A DNA stretch of 64,000 bases, from NCBI GenBank assembly GCA_001870995.2, contig MLAV02000003.1, positions 310,001-374,000 of the forward strand. The letters are read 5' to 3'. Below, piece after piece: positions 24,707 through 32,444 of the stretch. This DNA is from Chitinophaga sp. CB10. GTDB lineage: Bacteria > Bacteroidota > Bacteroidia > Chitinophagales > Chitinophagaceae. The notes under the pieces are model-generated. The model searched no databases. It worked only from the letters and a program-made list of their open reading frames with translations, and was not told the origin of the DNA. Position numbers and translations under genes: made by a program. The stretch's first letter is position 1. Every line of letters begins with the position of its first letter.

Positions 24707-26065
24707 TTAAATGGCGCTGCTGAAGAGTTGAGATGCCGGCAACTTACGCCACAAACGCGCATCGAACGCCATGCAGATATTCCTTATAAACGTTCTGCCC
24801 TGGGGCGTTACAACGATCCTGTCCGGCAGTACATCCACCAGTCCGTCCCTTTCCAGCTCCTGTAATCTTTCGATACCATCCACAATCGCATCACACTGCG
24901 TGTCTGCCTTGCGCCAGGTAGTGGAAAAGCGGCACATCAGGTTGTGAATATGACCGCGGATCAGCAGGTCTTCTTCATTGAGCAGGTGACCGCGCACTAC
25001 CGGAAACTTTCCCTGGCGTACCTTTTCCTGGTAGTCGGCGATGCGCTTTTCATTCTGCACATAAGCATACCAGTTATCGCCGATGGAAGAAGCGCCCAGG
25101 CCCACCAGCAGGGAGGTATGCAATACGGTATAACCCATGAAGTTACGGTGCAGCGTACCGTTGTTCCGGGCATGGTATAACTCATCGGCGGGGAGTGCAA
25201 AATGGTCCATGCCTATCTCTGTATAACCTGCTTCCACAAACAGCGCTTTGCCCGTTTCATACAACCTGCGTTTCTCCCCTTCTTTCGGGAGATCAGCCTC
25301 ATCGTATTTACGCTGCCCCACTCCTTTGATCCAGGGCACGTGGGCATAACTGTAGAAGGAGATCCTGTCCGGCCGCAGCAACGTCACCTTTCTGATCGTG
25401 TCTTCCACGGTTTGCACCGTTTGCAGCGGCAGCCCGTAAATGAGGTCGAAGTTGACCGAAGTAAACCCGATGGTTCTGGCCTGCCTGACCACCGCTTCCA
25501 CTGTGTCCGCATCCTGTACGCGGTTGATCATGTCCTGCACTTTCGGGTCAAAGTCCTGTATGCCCAAACTGATCCTGCGGAAGCCGAGGCGATAGAGCAG
25601 CTGCAGGTGTGCCGGGGTGGTATTGCCAGGATGGCCTTCGAAGCTCAGCGCTGCATCGGGTAGCAGCGTTGCGTTTTCGAACAAACCTTCCATCAGTTGA
25701 CTCAGGTGTTCCGCACTGAAGAAAGTAGGCGTACCGCCTCCCAGATGCACTTCCGTGATGCGGGGCTTGCCGTCAAAGGCATTGAGATAAAGTTTCCACT
25801 CCTGCAGTAAAGCGGAAATGTAGGGCGTTTCCACGCTGTGATTGACGGTAATATGTTTGTTGCAACCGCAGTAGGTGCATAACTTTTCACAGAACGGAAG
25901 GTGGATATAGATGCTGATGCCTTCCTTGTCGTTCGACTCCCGGAATGACCGCCTTAGCAAAGCCTTCCATTCTTCCTCATTAAAACTTGCTTCATCCCAG
26001 TAGGGAACGGTGGGATAGCTGGTATAGCGTGGCGCTGCCACGTTGTATTTTTGTAGTAAGCTCAT
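24707..26065 (-). CDS. hemN: Oxygen-independent coproporphyrinogen III oxidase
   Basis: A 452-residue radical SAM enzyme. The N-terminal block YTSYPTVPYWDEASF precedes the cluster motif HLPFCEKLCTYCGCN (CX3CX2CXC, the true HemN form rather than HemW). Then come the SAM/fold blocks EVHLGGGTPTFF, VNFDLIYGLPLQTVQTVEDTI and RISFYSYAHVPWIKGVGQRK, and a C-terminal HemN domain (IRGHIHNLMCRFS). It decarboxylates coproporphyrinogen III without oxygen during haem synthesis. It is the last gene of the cbb3 oxidase cluster, 4 bp after the SafE-like gene, so its supply of haem is probably co-regulated with the oxidase. Confidence 0.95.
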   Translation of the reverse strand: MSLLQKYNVAAPRYTSYPTVPYWDEASFNEEEWKALLRRSFRESNDKEGISIYIHLPFCEKLCTYCGCNKHITVNHSVETPYISALLQEWKLYLNAFDGKPRITEVHLGGGTPTFFSAEHLSQLMEGLFENATLLPDAALSFEGHPGNTTPAHLQLLYRLGFRRISLGIQDFDPKVQDMINRVQDADTVEAVVRQARTIGFTSVNFDLIYGLPLQTVQTVEDTIRKVTLLRPDRISFYSYAHVPWIKGVGQRKYDEADLPKEGEKRRLYETGKALFVEAGYTEIGMDHFALPADELYHARNNGTLHRNFMGYTVLHTSLLVGLGASSIGDNWYAYVQNEKRIADYQEKVRQGKFPVVRGHLLNEEDLLIRGHIHNLMCRFSTTWRKADTQCDAIVDGIERLQELERDGLVDVLPDRIVVTPQGRTFIRNICMAFDARLWRKLPASQLFSSAI

Positions 26066-26069
26066 TGAT

Positions 26070-26780
26070 TCAGGGTTTATGGCAGTGAATAAAATCAGTG
26101 GGCGACTGTTCGTTTAGCTGCGGGCTGAGGTAGGGAATGCCCAGGTTCATGCCCCGCATGATGAGCATGATTGCCATGATGGCCACCATAACGGGTACCA
26201 TCCTGCGCATGTAGTTGCGGATACCTGCGCTGAGCAGCTGCCCGAACCAGGCGGCAGCTGCCATGGCGGGCAGGGTTCCGGCGCCGAATGCCGTCATGAA
26301 AAGCATTCCTTTTTCTACAGTGCCGGTAGATGCAGCGCCGGCAATTCCCATATACACTAACCCGCAGGGCAACAAACCATTGAGTACGCCTATGGTGAAG
26401 AGGGTATGAAAGCGTTGGGCTGCGAGTAACCGCCCGAGGTACGATTTTATACGCGCGGTAACAATACCCGGAGCGGATAAACGAAGTTTCCGGTGGAGGG
26501 TGAGCGATTGCAGCAGCAGCCCAAATAAGAGCAGCAGGCCCGCTGTAACGGACAGCCATTGCTGAAAGCCCGCGAGGGATGCCTGTTGCCCCAGCCAGCC
26601 GAAAATAAGCCCTAAAACAGCATACATGCTTATCCTGCCGGCATTGTACAGCAGGATGCCGCCCAGTTTCTTAACGCCTTCCAGTCGCCTCACCGGAAGG
26701 GTAAGCGCAATGGGCCCGCACATTCCCACACAGTGGAAGCTGCCGGCAAAGCCAACCAGGAAAGCGGAGAGTGTGAACAT
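26070..26780 (-). CDS. SafE/DsbD-like membrane protein of the cbb3 cluster
   Basis: A 236-residue membrane protein with about six hydrophobic helices and the family blocks GFAGSFHCVGMCGPIAL (Cys pair flanking VGM) and GVLNGLLPCGLVYMGIAGA. This is the sulfite exporter TauE/SafE family (DsbD_2-like transmembrane domain). It is regularly found in cbb3 oxidase clusters and is thought to act in copper or thiol handling during oxidase assembly; the precise role is inferred. It lies 5 bp after fixH and 4 bp before hemN, in one operon. Confidence 0.88.
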   Translation of the reverse strand: MFTLSAFLVGFAGSFHCVGMCGPIALTLPVRRLEGVKKLGGILLYNAGRISMYAVLGLIFGWLGQQASLAGFQQWLSVTAGLLLLFGLLLQSLTLHRKLRLSAPGIVTARIKSYLGRLLAAQRFHTLFTIGVLNGLLPCGLVYMGIAGAASTGTVEKGMLFMTAFGAGTLPAMAAAAWFGQLLSAGIRNYMRRMVPVMVAIMAIMLIMRGMNLGIPYLSPQLNEQSPTDFIHCHKP

Positions 26781-26785
26781 ATGGA

Positions 26786-27223
26786 TTAGTTAATGTGTAA
26801 AACCTGTTCGTGGTAATAAGGCTTGTTATTCATTTCCCAGCTCACCTTTACGCGGTAGTTGCCAGGAACGAATTTTTCCCTTCCAACTACCTGAGTACCA
26901 GCTGCATCAGGGTGCAGCGGCACGCTAAAATCCCTGCCGGCATCAGAAGGGCGGTAGAAGTTCACGGCGCCTTTTACCGGCGTGCCTACCAGCTCCTGCG
27001 GGACGCGGATGGTGACCGCTTCCGCCGGCTGGGTGATGGTGACGGGCGATGAAAGCGCGCCTGCATTAGCACGGCCTTCGATCACTTCCTGGTATTTAAG
27101 TTCTTCGCTGTAGTAATCTTTGGTCACCATGTCCACCTTCGTGCGCATGCTTTTGGTAACCAGTGTGAGTATGCCTGCGGCAAACAACACAAAAACGATG
27201 ATGATGCTATGTCCCCAGTTCAT
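26786..27223 (-). CDS. fixH: FixH family protein
   Basis: A 145-residue inner-membrane protein with one N-terminal transmembrane helix (about 5-22: HSIIIVFVLFAAGILTLV) followed by KSMRTKVDMVTKDYYSEELKYQEVIEGRANA, the FixH hallmark region. The periplasmic domain is a small beta-sandwich ending EMNNKPYYHEQVLHIN. FixH is needed for cbb3 oxidase maturation in proteobacteria and is thought to work with the CcoI copper pump. It is between ccoG and the SafE-like gene in the cco operon. Confidence 0.9.
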   Translation of the reverse strand: MNWGHSIIIVFVLFAAGILTLVTKSMRTKVDMVTKDYYSEELKYQEVIEGRANAGALSSPVTITQPAEAVTIRVPQELVGTPVKGAVNFYRPSDAGRDFSVPLHPDAAGTQVVGREKFVPGNYRVKVSWEMNNKPYYHEQVLHIN

Positions 27224-27251
27224 GATAAATAATTGAATTTGTGTGCAATAG

Positions 27252-28643
27252 CTACTGCTCCACCGGTCCGGAAAAGGTGGTGGTAAGCGTGGCTACCGGC
27301 TGGTTATGTTGATATAATCCTACTTTGATCTTCGACTTTCTGCCGTGTACTTCCGTGCGGGGCAGTACGATAAAGAAGGCGCCTTCCCCCTGCCCTTCCG
27401 CTTTGACGGTGATAGCAGGTTTACCGATCATTTCTATCTGGCCGGATGCGTTTTCCAGGCGGAGTTGCAGCGGGATGGCAGCCGTCGTTTTATTGATCAG
27501 CTTTATGCGGTAGAGGTTGGAGACGCTATCCGTACCCCGTTCCTGGTAGAGCATTCCCGCGGTGCGGATAATCGTGCCCGTTACCGGTTTGCGGCTCGCG
27601 AGCATAAAGGTGATGGCCCCGAGGATCAGCGCCAGGATGGCGCTGTAAACTTTCATGCGGGGGGTGAAATGCAGCTGTTCCTTTTTAGCAATGCCGTTTT
27701 CGGAAGCGTAACGGATAAGTCCACGGGGACGGCCTGTTTTCTCCATCATAAAATCACAGGCATCGATACACGCGGTACAGCTCACGCATTCCAGTTGCGT
27801 ACCGTTCCGTATATCTATCCCCGTCGGACAAACCCTTACGCACTGCATACAATCGATGCAGTCGCCCTTATCATGATTCCCGTTTTTGGCGTATTTACCG
27901 CGGGGTTCTCCCCGGTTGTAATCGTAGGCCACGATCACGGAGTTTTTGTCCAGTAAAACGCCCTGGAGGCGTCCGTACGGGCAAATAATCGTGCATACCT
28001 GCTCCCTCAGGAAGGCATACACGCCATAAAAGACCCCTGAAAACACGAGGATGGCGATGAAGCCGCCGGTATGCGCTTCAAAGGGGCCGGTAATAATTTT
28101 TCCCAGCGCTTTGGCGCCAATGATATAAGCGAGGAAGATGTTGGCAATGAGGAAGGACAGCCCGTAAAATACCAGGTGCTTGGCGGATTTACGGAGTATT
28201 TTTCCCGTATTCCACGGGGCTTTGGCGAGCTGCTGCTGTTGGGCGGCGCTACCTTCTATCCAATATTCCAGCCTGCGGAACAACATTTCCATGAAAATCG
28301 TCTGCGGGCATGCCCAGCCGCAGAAGAGGCGGCCGAATGCCATGGTAAACAGCACAATGAAGAGGATAAATGCCAGCATGGCCAGCCCGAAGATGAAGAA
28401 GTCCTGCGGCCAGAAAATAAACCCGAACAGGATAAACTTCCCTTCCAGCACATTGAGCATAAACAAGGGCCTGCCATTTATGGAAATAAACGGCAGGCTG
28501 AAAAATGCAATGAAATAGAAAATGCTGAGTACAGTGCGGATCCTGTAGAAACGGCCGGACGGCTGTTTGGCGAAGATCCACCTGCGTTTTCCCTGTTTAT
28601 CAACTGTGGCTATGCTATCTCTGAATGTTGTACTGTCTTCCAT
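27252..28643 (-). CDS. ccoG: Cytochrome c oxidase accessory protein CcoG (FixG)
   Basis: A 463-residue polyferredoxin-like inner-membrane protein. Several transmembrane segments precede the block FGRLFCGWACPQTIFMEMLFRRLEYWIEG. Two 4Fe-4S ferredoxin motifs follow: CIDCMQCVRVCPTGID and CVSCTACIDACDFMM. The C-terminal part is an Ig-like periplasmic domain (IKLINKTTAAIPLQLRLEN). CcoG/FixG acts in copper reduction and assembly of the cbb3 oxidase. It lies 3 bp after ccoP, so translation is probably coupled. Confidence 0.95.
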   Translation of the reverse strand: MEDSTTFRDSIATVDKQGKRRWIFAKQPSGRFYRIRTVLSIFYFIAFFSLPFISINGRPLFMLNVLEGKFILFGFIFWPQDFFIFGLAMLAFILFIVLFTMAFGRLFCGWACPQTIFMEMLFRRLEYWIEGSAAQQQQLAKAPWNTGKILRKSAKHLVFYGLSFLIANIFLAYIIGAKALGKIITGPFEAHTGGFIAILVFSGVFYGVYAFLREQVCTIICPYGRLQGVLLDKNSVIVAYDYNRGEPRGKYAKNGNHDKGDCIDCMQCVRVCPTGIDIRNGTQLECVSCTACIDACDFMMEKTGRPRGLIRYASENGIAKKEQLHFTPRMKVYSAILALILGAITFMLASRKPVTGTIIRTAGMLYQERGTDSVSNLYRIKLINKTTAAIPLQLRLENASGQIEMIGKPAITVKAEGQGEGAFFIVLPRTEVHGRKSKIKVGLYQHNQPVATLTTTFSGPVEQ

Positions 28644-28646
28644 CTG

Positions 28647-29714
28647 CTACTGTTCTTTTTCGCCCTGGGGCGCTTTTGGATTGGGAGGGTTGGAGCCTTT
28701 GATCGATTCGATGTAGCTGGCCAGCATGGCTATCTGCCGTGGGGAGAAATCTTCCTGCCAGGCTTTCATCCCTTTTTCCGGTACGCCGTACTTAATGGTT
28801 TTGAACACATCGTTGATCCTGCCGCCATGGAGCCAGTATTCGTCCGTCAGGTTGGGGCCTACTACGCCCTGCCCCTGCGGGCCGTGGCAGGGTGCGCAGT
28901 TGCTGGTGAACAGTTTTTGGCCGGCGGCCAGGTCATCAGCGGAGGTGAGCATTTTCACCGTGTTTTCGTCTACGTTATTGGCAGCATTTTTCAGGAATTC
29001 CGCTTTGGCGGCAGCGGCTTTCTGTTCCGCCATGGCCAGCTCCTCGAGCTGGGTGGGCGCTGTGCCGGAAACATAACCCCGCCAGAGGTACACAACGGCA
29101 AAGGCTATACTGAAATAGAAGCCCCATTTCCACCATGGTGGGGTGGGGTTATTCAGCTCGCGTATTCCATCGTAGTCGTGCCCCATGTCCTGCTCTGCTT
29201 CGGAGGCGGCATCCACTGTTTTAGTGTTGTTGAGCTTCTCCAGCCAGGTGATGCGGGGCTTGCCCGCAACGGGAGCTTTCTTTGGCCTGCGCTTTCGCTG
29301 AATACCCACCAGGTGTTTCAGGGTAAAAAGCAGACTTATGATTACCAGGATTTCTAGAAGGATAACGGATACCAGCGTCCACAGGGAGGTTTTGGACAAA
29401 ATGCCGCTGGTAGGCGCTTCCACGAGCGCATCGGCGGCGTGGGCCTTCAGTGCGCCGGACATGGCCAGCATGATTACGCCGATGGTGATCATGGCCTTGC
29501 CGGCATCTTTTTTCATTCTTTCACGGAAGATGTCCATCGCGCCCATGACCGCGTTGGCGAGTACGGCGATCGCTATCAGCAGGAAGCCGGCAATGATCAG
29601 CAGCACCAGCGCTACGGGGTCGGCAAGCTCGGAAGGCTGAGGCTTTCCGCTGGCCAGCGTCGGCACGCCCGCAAGCGTACCGGCTGTTAATATAAGAAGT
29701 GATCTGATGTTCAT
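28647..29714 (-). CDS. ccoP: cbb3 oxidase subunit III (CcoP), single haem c type
   Basis: A 355-residue membrane-anchored cytochrome c. The first about 130 residues hold three hydrophobic segments (LLILTAGTLAGVPTLA; PVALVLLIIAGFLLIAIAVLA; TLVSVILLEILVIISLLFTL), and another lies near residue 190 (FYFSIAFAVVYLWRG). The C-terminal domain has one haem-binding motif CAPCHGPQGQGVVGPNLTDEYWLHGG and an axial Met region in EKGMKAWQEDFSP. Proteobacterial CcoP has two CXXCH motifs; only one is visible here. It passes electrons to CcoO/CcoN. It lies 8 bp after the small CcoQ-like gene and 3 bp before ccoG. Confidence 0.93.
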   Translation of the reverse strand: MNIRSLLILTAGTLAGVPTLASGKPQPSELADPVALVLLIIAGFLLIAIAVLANAVMGAMDIFRERMKKDAGKAMITIGVIMLAMSGALKAHAADALVEAPTSGILSKTSLWTLVSVILLEILVIISLLFTLKHLVGIQRKRRPKKAPVAGKPRITWLEKLNNTKTVDAASEAEQDMGHDYDGIRELNNPTPPWWKWGFYFSIAFAVVYLWRGYVSGTAPTQLEELAMAEQKAAAAKAEFLKNAANNVDENTVKMLTSADDLAAGQKLFTSNCAPCHGPQGQGVVGPNLTDEYWLHGGRINDVFKTIKYGVPEKGMKAWQEDFSPRQIAMLASYIESIKGSNPPNPKAPQGEKEQ

Positions 29715-29722
29715 GTTGGTGA

Positions 29723-29893
29723 TTAATTTTCGTCTTGATCCAGTGGAATACGGCTTACATGATCCATCATTCGTTTATCGGCGCTGAATGCCAGGAAGGC
29801 GGCTCCGATAAAGAAAAGGCAGAAGATCAACAGGGATGCAAGCGGGTAAATGCTTACGCCGGTGATGGATTGCAGGTAGTTGATGAATTTCAT
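29723..29893 (-). CDS. ccoQ: CcoQ-like small subunit of the cbb3 oxidase
   Basis: A 56-residue protein read directly from the sequence: MKFINYLQSITGVSIYPLAS begins it, then LLIFCLFFIGAAFLAF forms a single membrane helix, and a polar tail with SADKRMMDHVSRIPLDQDEN ends it. Size, position (11 bp after ccoNO and 8 bp before ccoP) and the helix-plus-polar-tail form match CcoQ/FixQ, which stabilises the oxidase complex. Sequence conservation in CcoQ is low, so the assignment rests mainly on context. Confidence 0.8.
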   Translation of the reverse strand: MKFINYLQSITGVSIYPLASLLIFCLFFIGAAFLAFSADKRMMDHVSRIPLDQDEN

Positions 29894-29904
29894 GATAACT
29901 GGTT

Positions 29905-32040
29905 TTAGAAGTCAGTGTTGGCGGTAGCTGCAGGCTGTTCCCTGATATCCTTTCCGAGGCGTTGCAGGTAGGCAATGAGCGCTACGATTTCCCGGTCCTT
30001 CCCTACCGGCAGCTTATCCTTTTTCAGGTTGGCAACGATGCCGTTGGCCTGCGCTTCCAGTTCGTCGTTGGCTTTGGTTTCGTATCCCTGCGGATAAGGA
30101 ACGCCCAGCTTACGCATGACGCTGATCATGGCCGGCGTCCTGCTTTTATCGATCCGGTCCTCAAACAGCCATGGATAGGCCGGCATGATAGAACCGGGCG
30201 ACATGGAGGTTGGGTCCAGCATGTGGTTGAAGTGCCAGGAGTCAGGATATTTACCGCCCAGCCGCGCCAGGTCCGGCCCGGTGCGTTTGGAGCCCCACTG
30301 GAACGGATGGTCGTACACAAACTCGCCGGCTTTTGAATATTCGCCGTAACGCGCTACTTCATCGCGGAACGGACGGATCATCTGAGAGTGGCACGTATAA
30401 CATCCCTCCCTCAGATAAATATCACGCCCGTGCAGTTCCAGCGGTGTATAGGGTTTTACACTGGCGATAGTGGGAATATTACTTTTAACCAGGAAGGTGG
30501 GGACCATTTCCAGCAGGCCGCCAATACCCACCACGATGAGGCTGAATACCACCAATTGAACTGGCCGCCTTTCGATCCAATTATGCCAATGGGTTTTACC
30601 GTGGGTGGTAATCATTTTCGGCAAGGGCGCTGCCCCGGCAGCCTCATTGGCAACAAAACTGCCGCTACGTATGGTTTTGCGGAGATTCACTATCATTAAT
30701 ATCACCCCCCCTAAATAAAACAAACCTCCTGCTGCACGCAGTGCATACATGGGCAGAATGGCGCTCACGGTTTCCAGGAACTGGTATTTTAAAGTGCCCT
30801 CTTCTGTGAACTGTTTCCACATCATGCTCTGTGTAAAGGCCGCCCAGTACAGGGGAATGGCATAGAAGATAATGCCGAGCGTGCCCAGCCAAAAGTGTGC
30901 GTTGGCCCATTTGCGGCTGTAGAGCTGCGTATTGAATATTCTCGGGATCATCCAGTAGAGGATGCCGAAGGTGAGGAATCCGTTCCAGCCCAGCGCTCCC
31001 ACGTGTACGTGCGCAATCGTCCAGTCGGTATAATGGCTGATTGCATTTACGTTTTTGAGGGAGAGCATCGGCCCTTCGAAGGTGGCCATGCCGTAGCAGG
31101 TAAGGGCGACTACGAAAAACTTCAGGATAGCGTCTTCCCGCACCCTGTCCCACGCGCCGCGGAGCGTCAGCAAGCCATTCAGCATACCGCCCCAGGACGG
31201 CGCGATGAGCATGACGGAAAATACGGTGCCGAGGGACTGGGCCCACTCCGGCAGCGCCGTGTATAACAGGTGGTGCGGGCCTGCCCAGATATAAATAAAG
31301 ATCAGTGACCAGAAGTGTATGATAGACCAGCGGTAGGAATATACCGGCCTGTTGGCCGCCTTGGGTACGAAGTAGTACATCAGCCCCAGGTAAGGCGTGG
31401 TGAGGAAGAAGGCCACCGCATTATGACCGTACCACCATTGCACCAGCGCATCCTGCACGCCAGCGTACCAGCTGTAACTTTTGAATAACGCGACCGGATA
31501 CTCGAAGGAGTTAATGATGTGCAGCATCGCAATGGCTACCCAGGTGCCGATGTAGAACCAGATTGCCACGTAGAGGTGCGACTCCCGGCGCTTTAAAATT
31601 GTGCCCAGCATGTTGGCGCCAAACACCAGCCACACCAGTGTGATGGCAATATCAAAAGGCCATTCCAGCTCCGCGTATTCCTTGCCGGTAGTGTATCCCA
31701 GGAAGAGCGTGAGCGCGCCGCCGGCAATGATGGCCTGCCAGCCCCAGAAGTGAATTTTGCTCAGCAGGTCGCTGAACATCCGCGCTTTACATAAGCGTTG
31801 CAGGGAATAGTACACGCCCATGAAAATACCGTTGCCTACAAAGGCAAAGATGACGGCGTTGGTGTGTACCGGGCGCAGACGACCAAAAGTGGTGGGCGCA
31901 AAACCGAGGTTGAGGTCGGGGATTACCAGCGCGGTAGCCGCCCACAGCCCTGCCAGCATGCCTATGAGGCCCCAGAAGACACAGGCGTAGGCAAACCATT
32001 TAACCGTTCGGTTGTCGTAATAAAAATGTTCTAAAGACAT
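29905..32040 (-). CDS. ccoN: Fused cbb3 oxidase subunits I and II (CcoN-CcoO)
   Basis: A 711-residue fusion. The start is ATG 32040 (MSLEHFYYDNRTVKWFAYAC); the open frame extends upstream, but that part does not fit. Residues 1 to about 480 are the haem-copper oxidase core with about 12 membrane helices and ligand regions such as RLRPVHTNAVIFAF, WWYGHNAVAFFLT and HYTDWTIAHVHVGALGWNGF. After a linker the CcoO part follows: a membrane anchor, IYLREGCYTCHSQMIRPFRDE (single haem c motif CYTCH) and the block HMLDPTSMSPGSIMPAYPWLF with the axial Met. CcoN/O fusions are usual in Bacteroidota. This is the high-affinity terminal oxidase. Confidence 0.97.
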   Translation of the reverse strand: MSLEHFYYDNRTVKWFAYACVFWGLIGMLAGLWAATALVIPDLNLGFAPTTFGRLRPVHTNAVIFAFVGNGIFMGVYYSLQRLCKARMFSDLLSKIHFWGWQAIIAGGALTLFLGYTTGKEYAELEWPFDIAITLVWLVFGANMLGTILKRRESHLYVAIWFYIGTWVAIAMLHIINSFEYPVALFKSYSWYAGVQDALVQWWYGHNAVAFFLTTPYLGLMYYFVPKAANRPVYSYRWSIIHFWSLIFIYIWAGPHHLLYTALPEWAQSLGTVFSVMLIAPSWGGMLNGLLTLRGAWDRVREDAILKFFVVALTCYGMATFEGPMLSLKNVNAISHYTDWTIAHVHVGALGWNGFLTFGILYWMIPRIFNTQLYSRKWANAHFWLGTLGIIFYAIPLYWAAFTQSMMWKQFTEEGTLKYQFLETVSAILPMYALRAAGGLFYLGGVILMIVNLRKTIRSGSFVANEAAGAAPLPKMITTHGKTHWHNWIERRPVQLVVFSLIVVGIGGLLEMVPTFLVKSNIPTIASVKPYTPLELHGRDIYLREGCYTCHSQMIRPFRDEVARYGEYSKAGEFVYDHPFQWGSKRTGPDLARLGGKYPDSWHFNHMLDPTSMSPGSIMPAYPWLFEDRIDKSRTPAMISVMRKLGVPYPQGYETKANDELEAQANGIVANLKKDKLPVGKDREIVALIAYLQRLGKDIREQPAATANTDF

Positions 32041-32071
32041 AAGTATGATGGATTGATGTGCGGAATTACGT

Positions 32072-32230
32072 TTAGTCGTTCTTGTTAGCCTGGCGGTCTT
32101 CAAACAGGATGCGGTGCGCAGGAGAAAAATCATCTTCAAACTGCCCGTGTTTCACGGACCAGATAAATGCGGCCAGGAACCCGAGCGCAACGGCAAGACT
32201 CGCGCCCAGTAAGAGAATGATGACGCCCAT
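32072..32230 (-). CDS. ccoS: cbb3 oxidase assembly protein CcoS
   Basis: A 52-residue protein starting at ATG 32230: MGVIILLLGASLAVALGF continues into one transmembrane helix, followed by FIWSVKHGQFEDDFSPAHRI. The GQFEDD block after the helix is the CcoS signature. CcoS is needed for cofactor insertion into the cbb3 oxidase. It is the first gene of the eight-gene cco operon, 31 bp before ccoNO and about 150 nt after the promoter. Confidence 0.93.
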   Translation of the reverse strand: MGVIILLLGASLAVALGFLAAFIWSVKHGQFEDDFSPAHRILFEDRQANKND

Positions 32231-32379
32231 AGCAACAGTAGTTTGGTGGTCGTAAGCTTCCCGTGCGACAAGGGTTACCCGTTGCCCCGCAAACAACCGT
32301 TTGCGGGGCCCATTTCAATTACGGGCAATTCATACTAGCGCTTTGGAGTTCTTACTATGTATATGTTTCGTGTCGGTAG

Positions 32380-32410
32380 CAAAGGTAATTTTGGCGTACA
32401 GGCAGTACAA
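32380..32410 (-). promoter_or_regulatory. Promoter of the ccoS-to-hemN operon
   Basis: Minus strand: TTG (32410-32408), 20-bp spacer, TACCTTTG (32387-32380), an exact -7 match. The predicted start near 32376 leaves a leader of about 145 nt before ccoS; I see no clear structured element in it. Confidence 0.82.
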
Positions 32411-32444
32411 TGATATAACTCACTGTCAAACATGATTTTTGTCA
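32411..32444 (-). promoter_or_regulatory. Twin FNR-type boxes upstream of the cco operon promoter
   Basis: Two TGA-N6-TCA dyads: TGATATAACTCA (32411-32422) and TGATTTTTGTCA (32433-32444). Centres are 22 bp apart and fall near -40.5 and -62.5 relative to the predicted start. The distal box lies in the last codons of ccoI. The half-sites share the TGA/TCA core of Crp/Fnr operators; spacing is identical to that at 35463-35496. Confidence 0.6.

Noticed and set aside
25920..25936. GTTCGACTCCCGG, a tRNA T-loop-like string.
   Set aside because: It lies in the hemN coding region and has no partner stems.
28071..29357. A 428-codon open frame on the plus strand across ccoG and ccoP.
   Set aside because: It spans the junction of two certain genes on the other strand and shows no domain.
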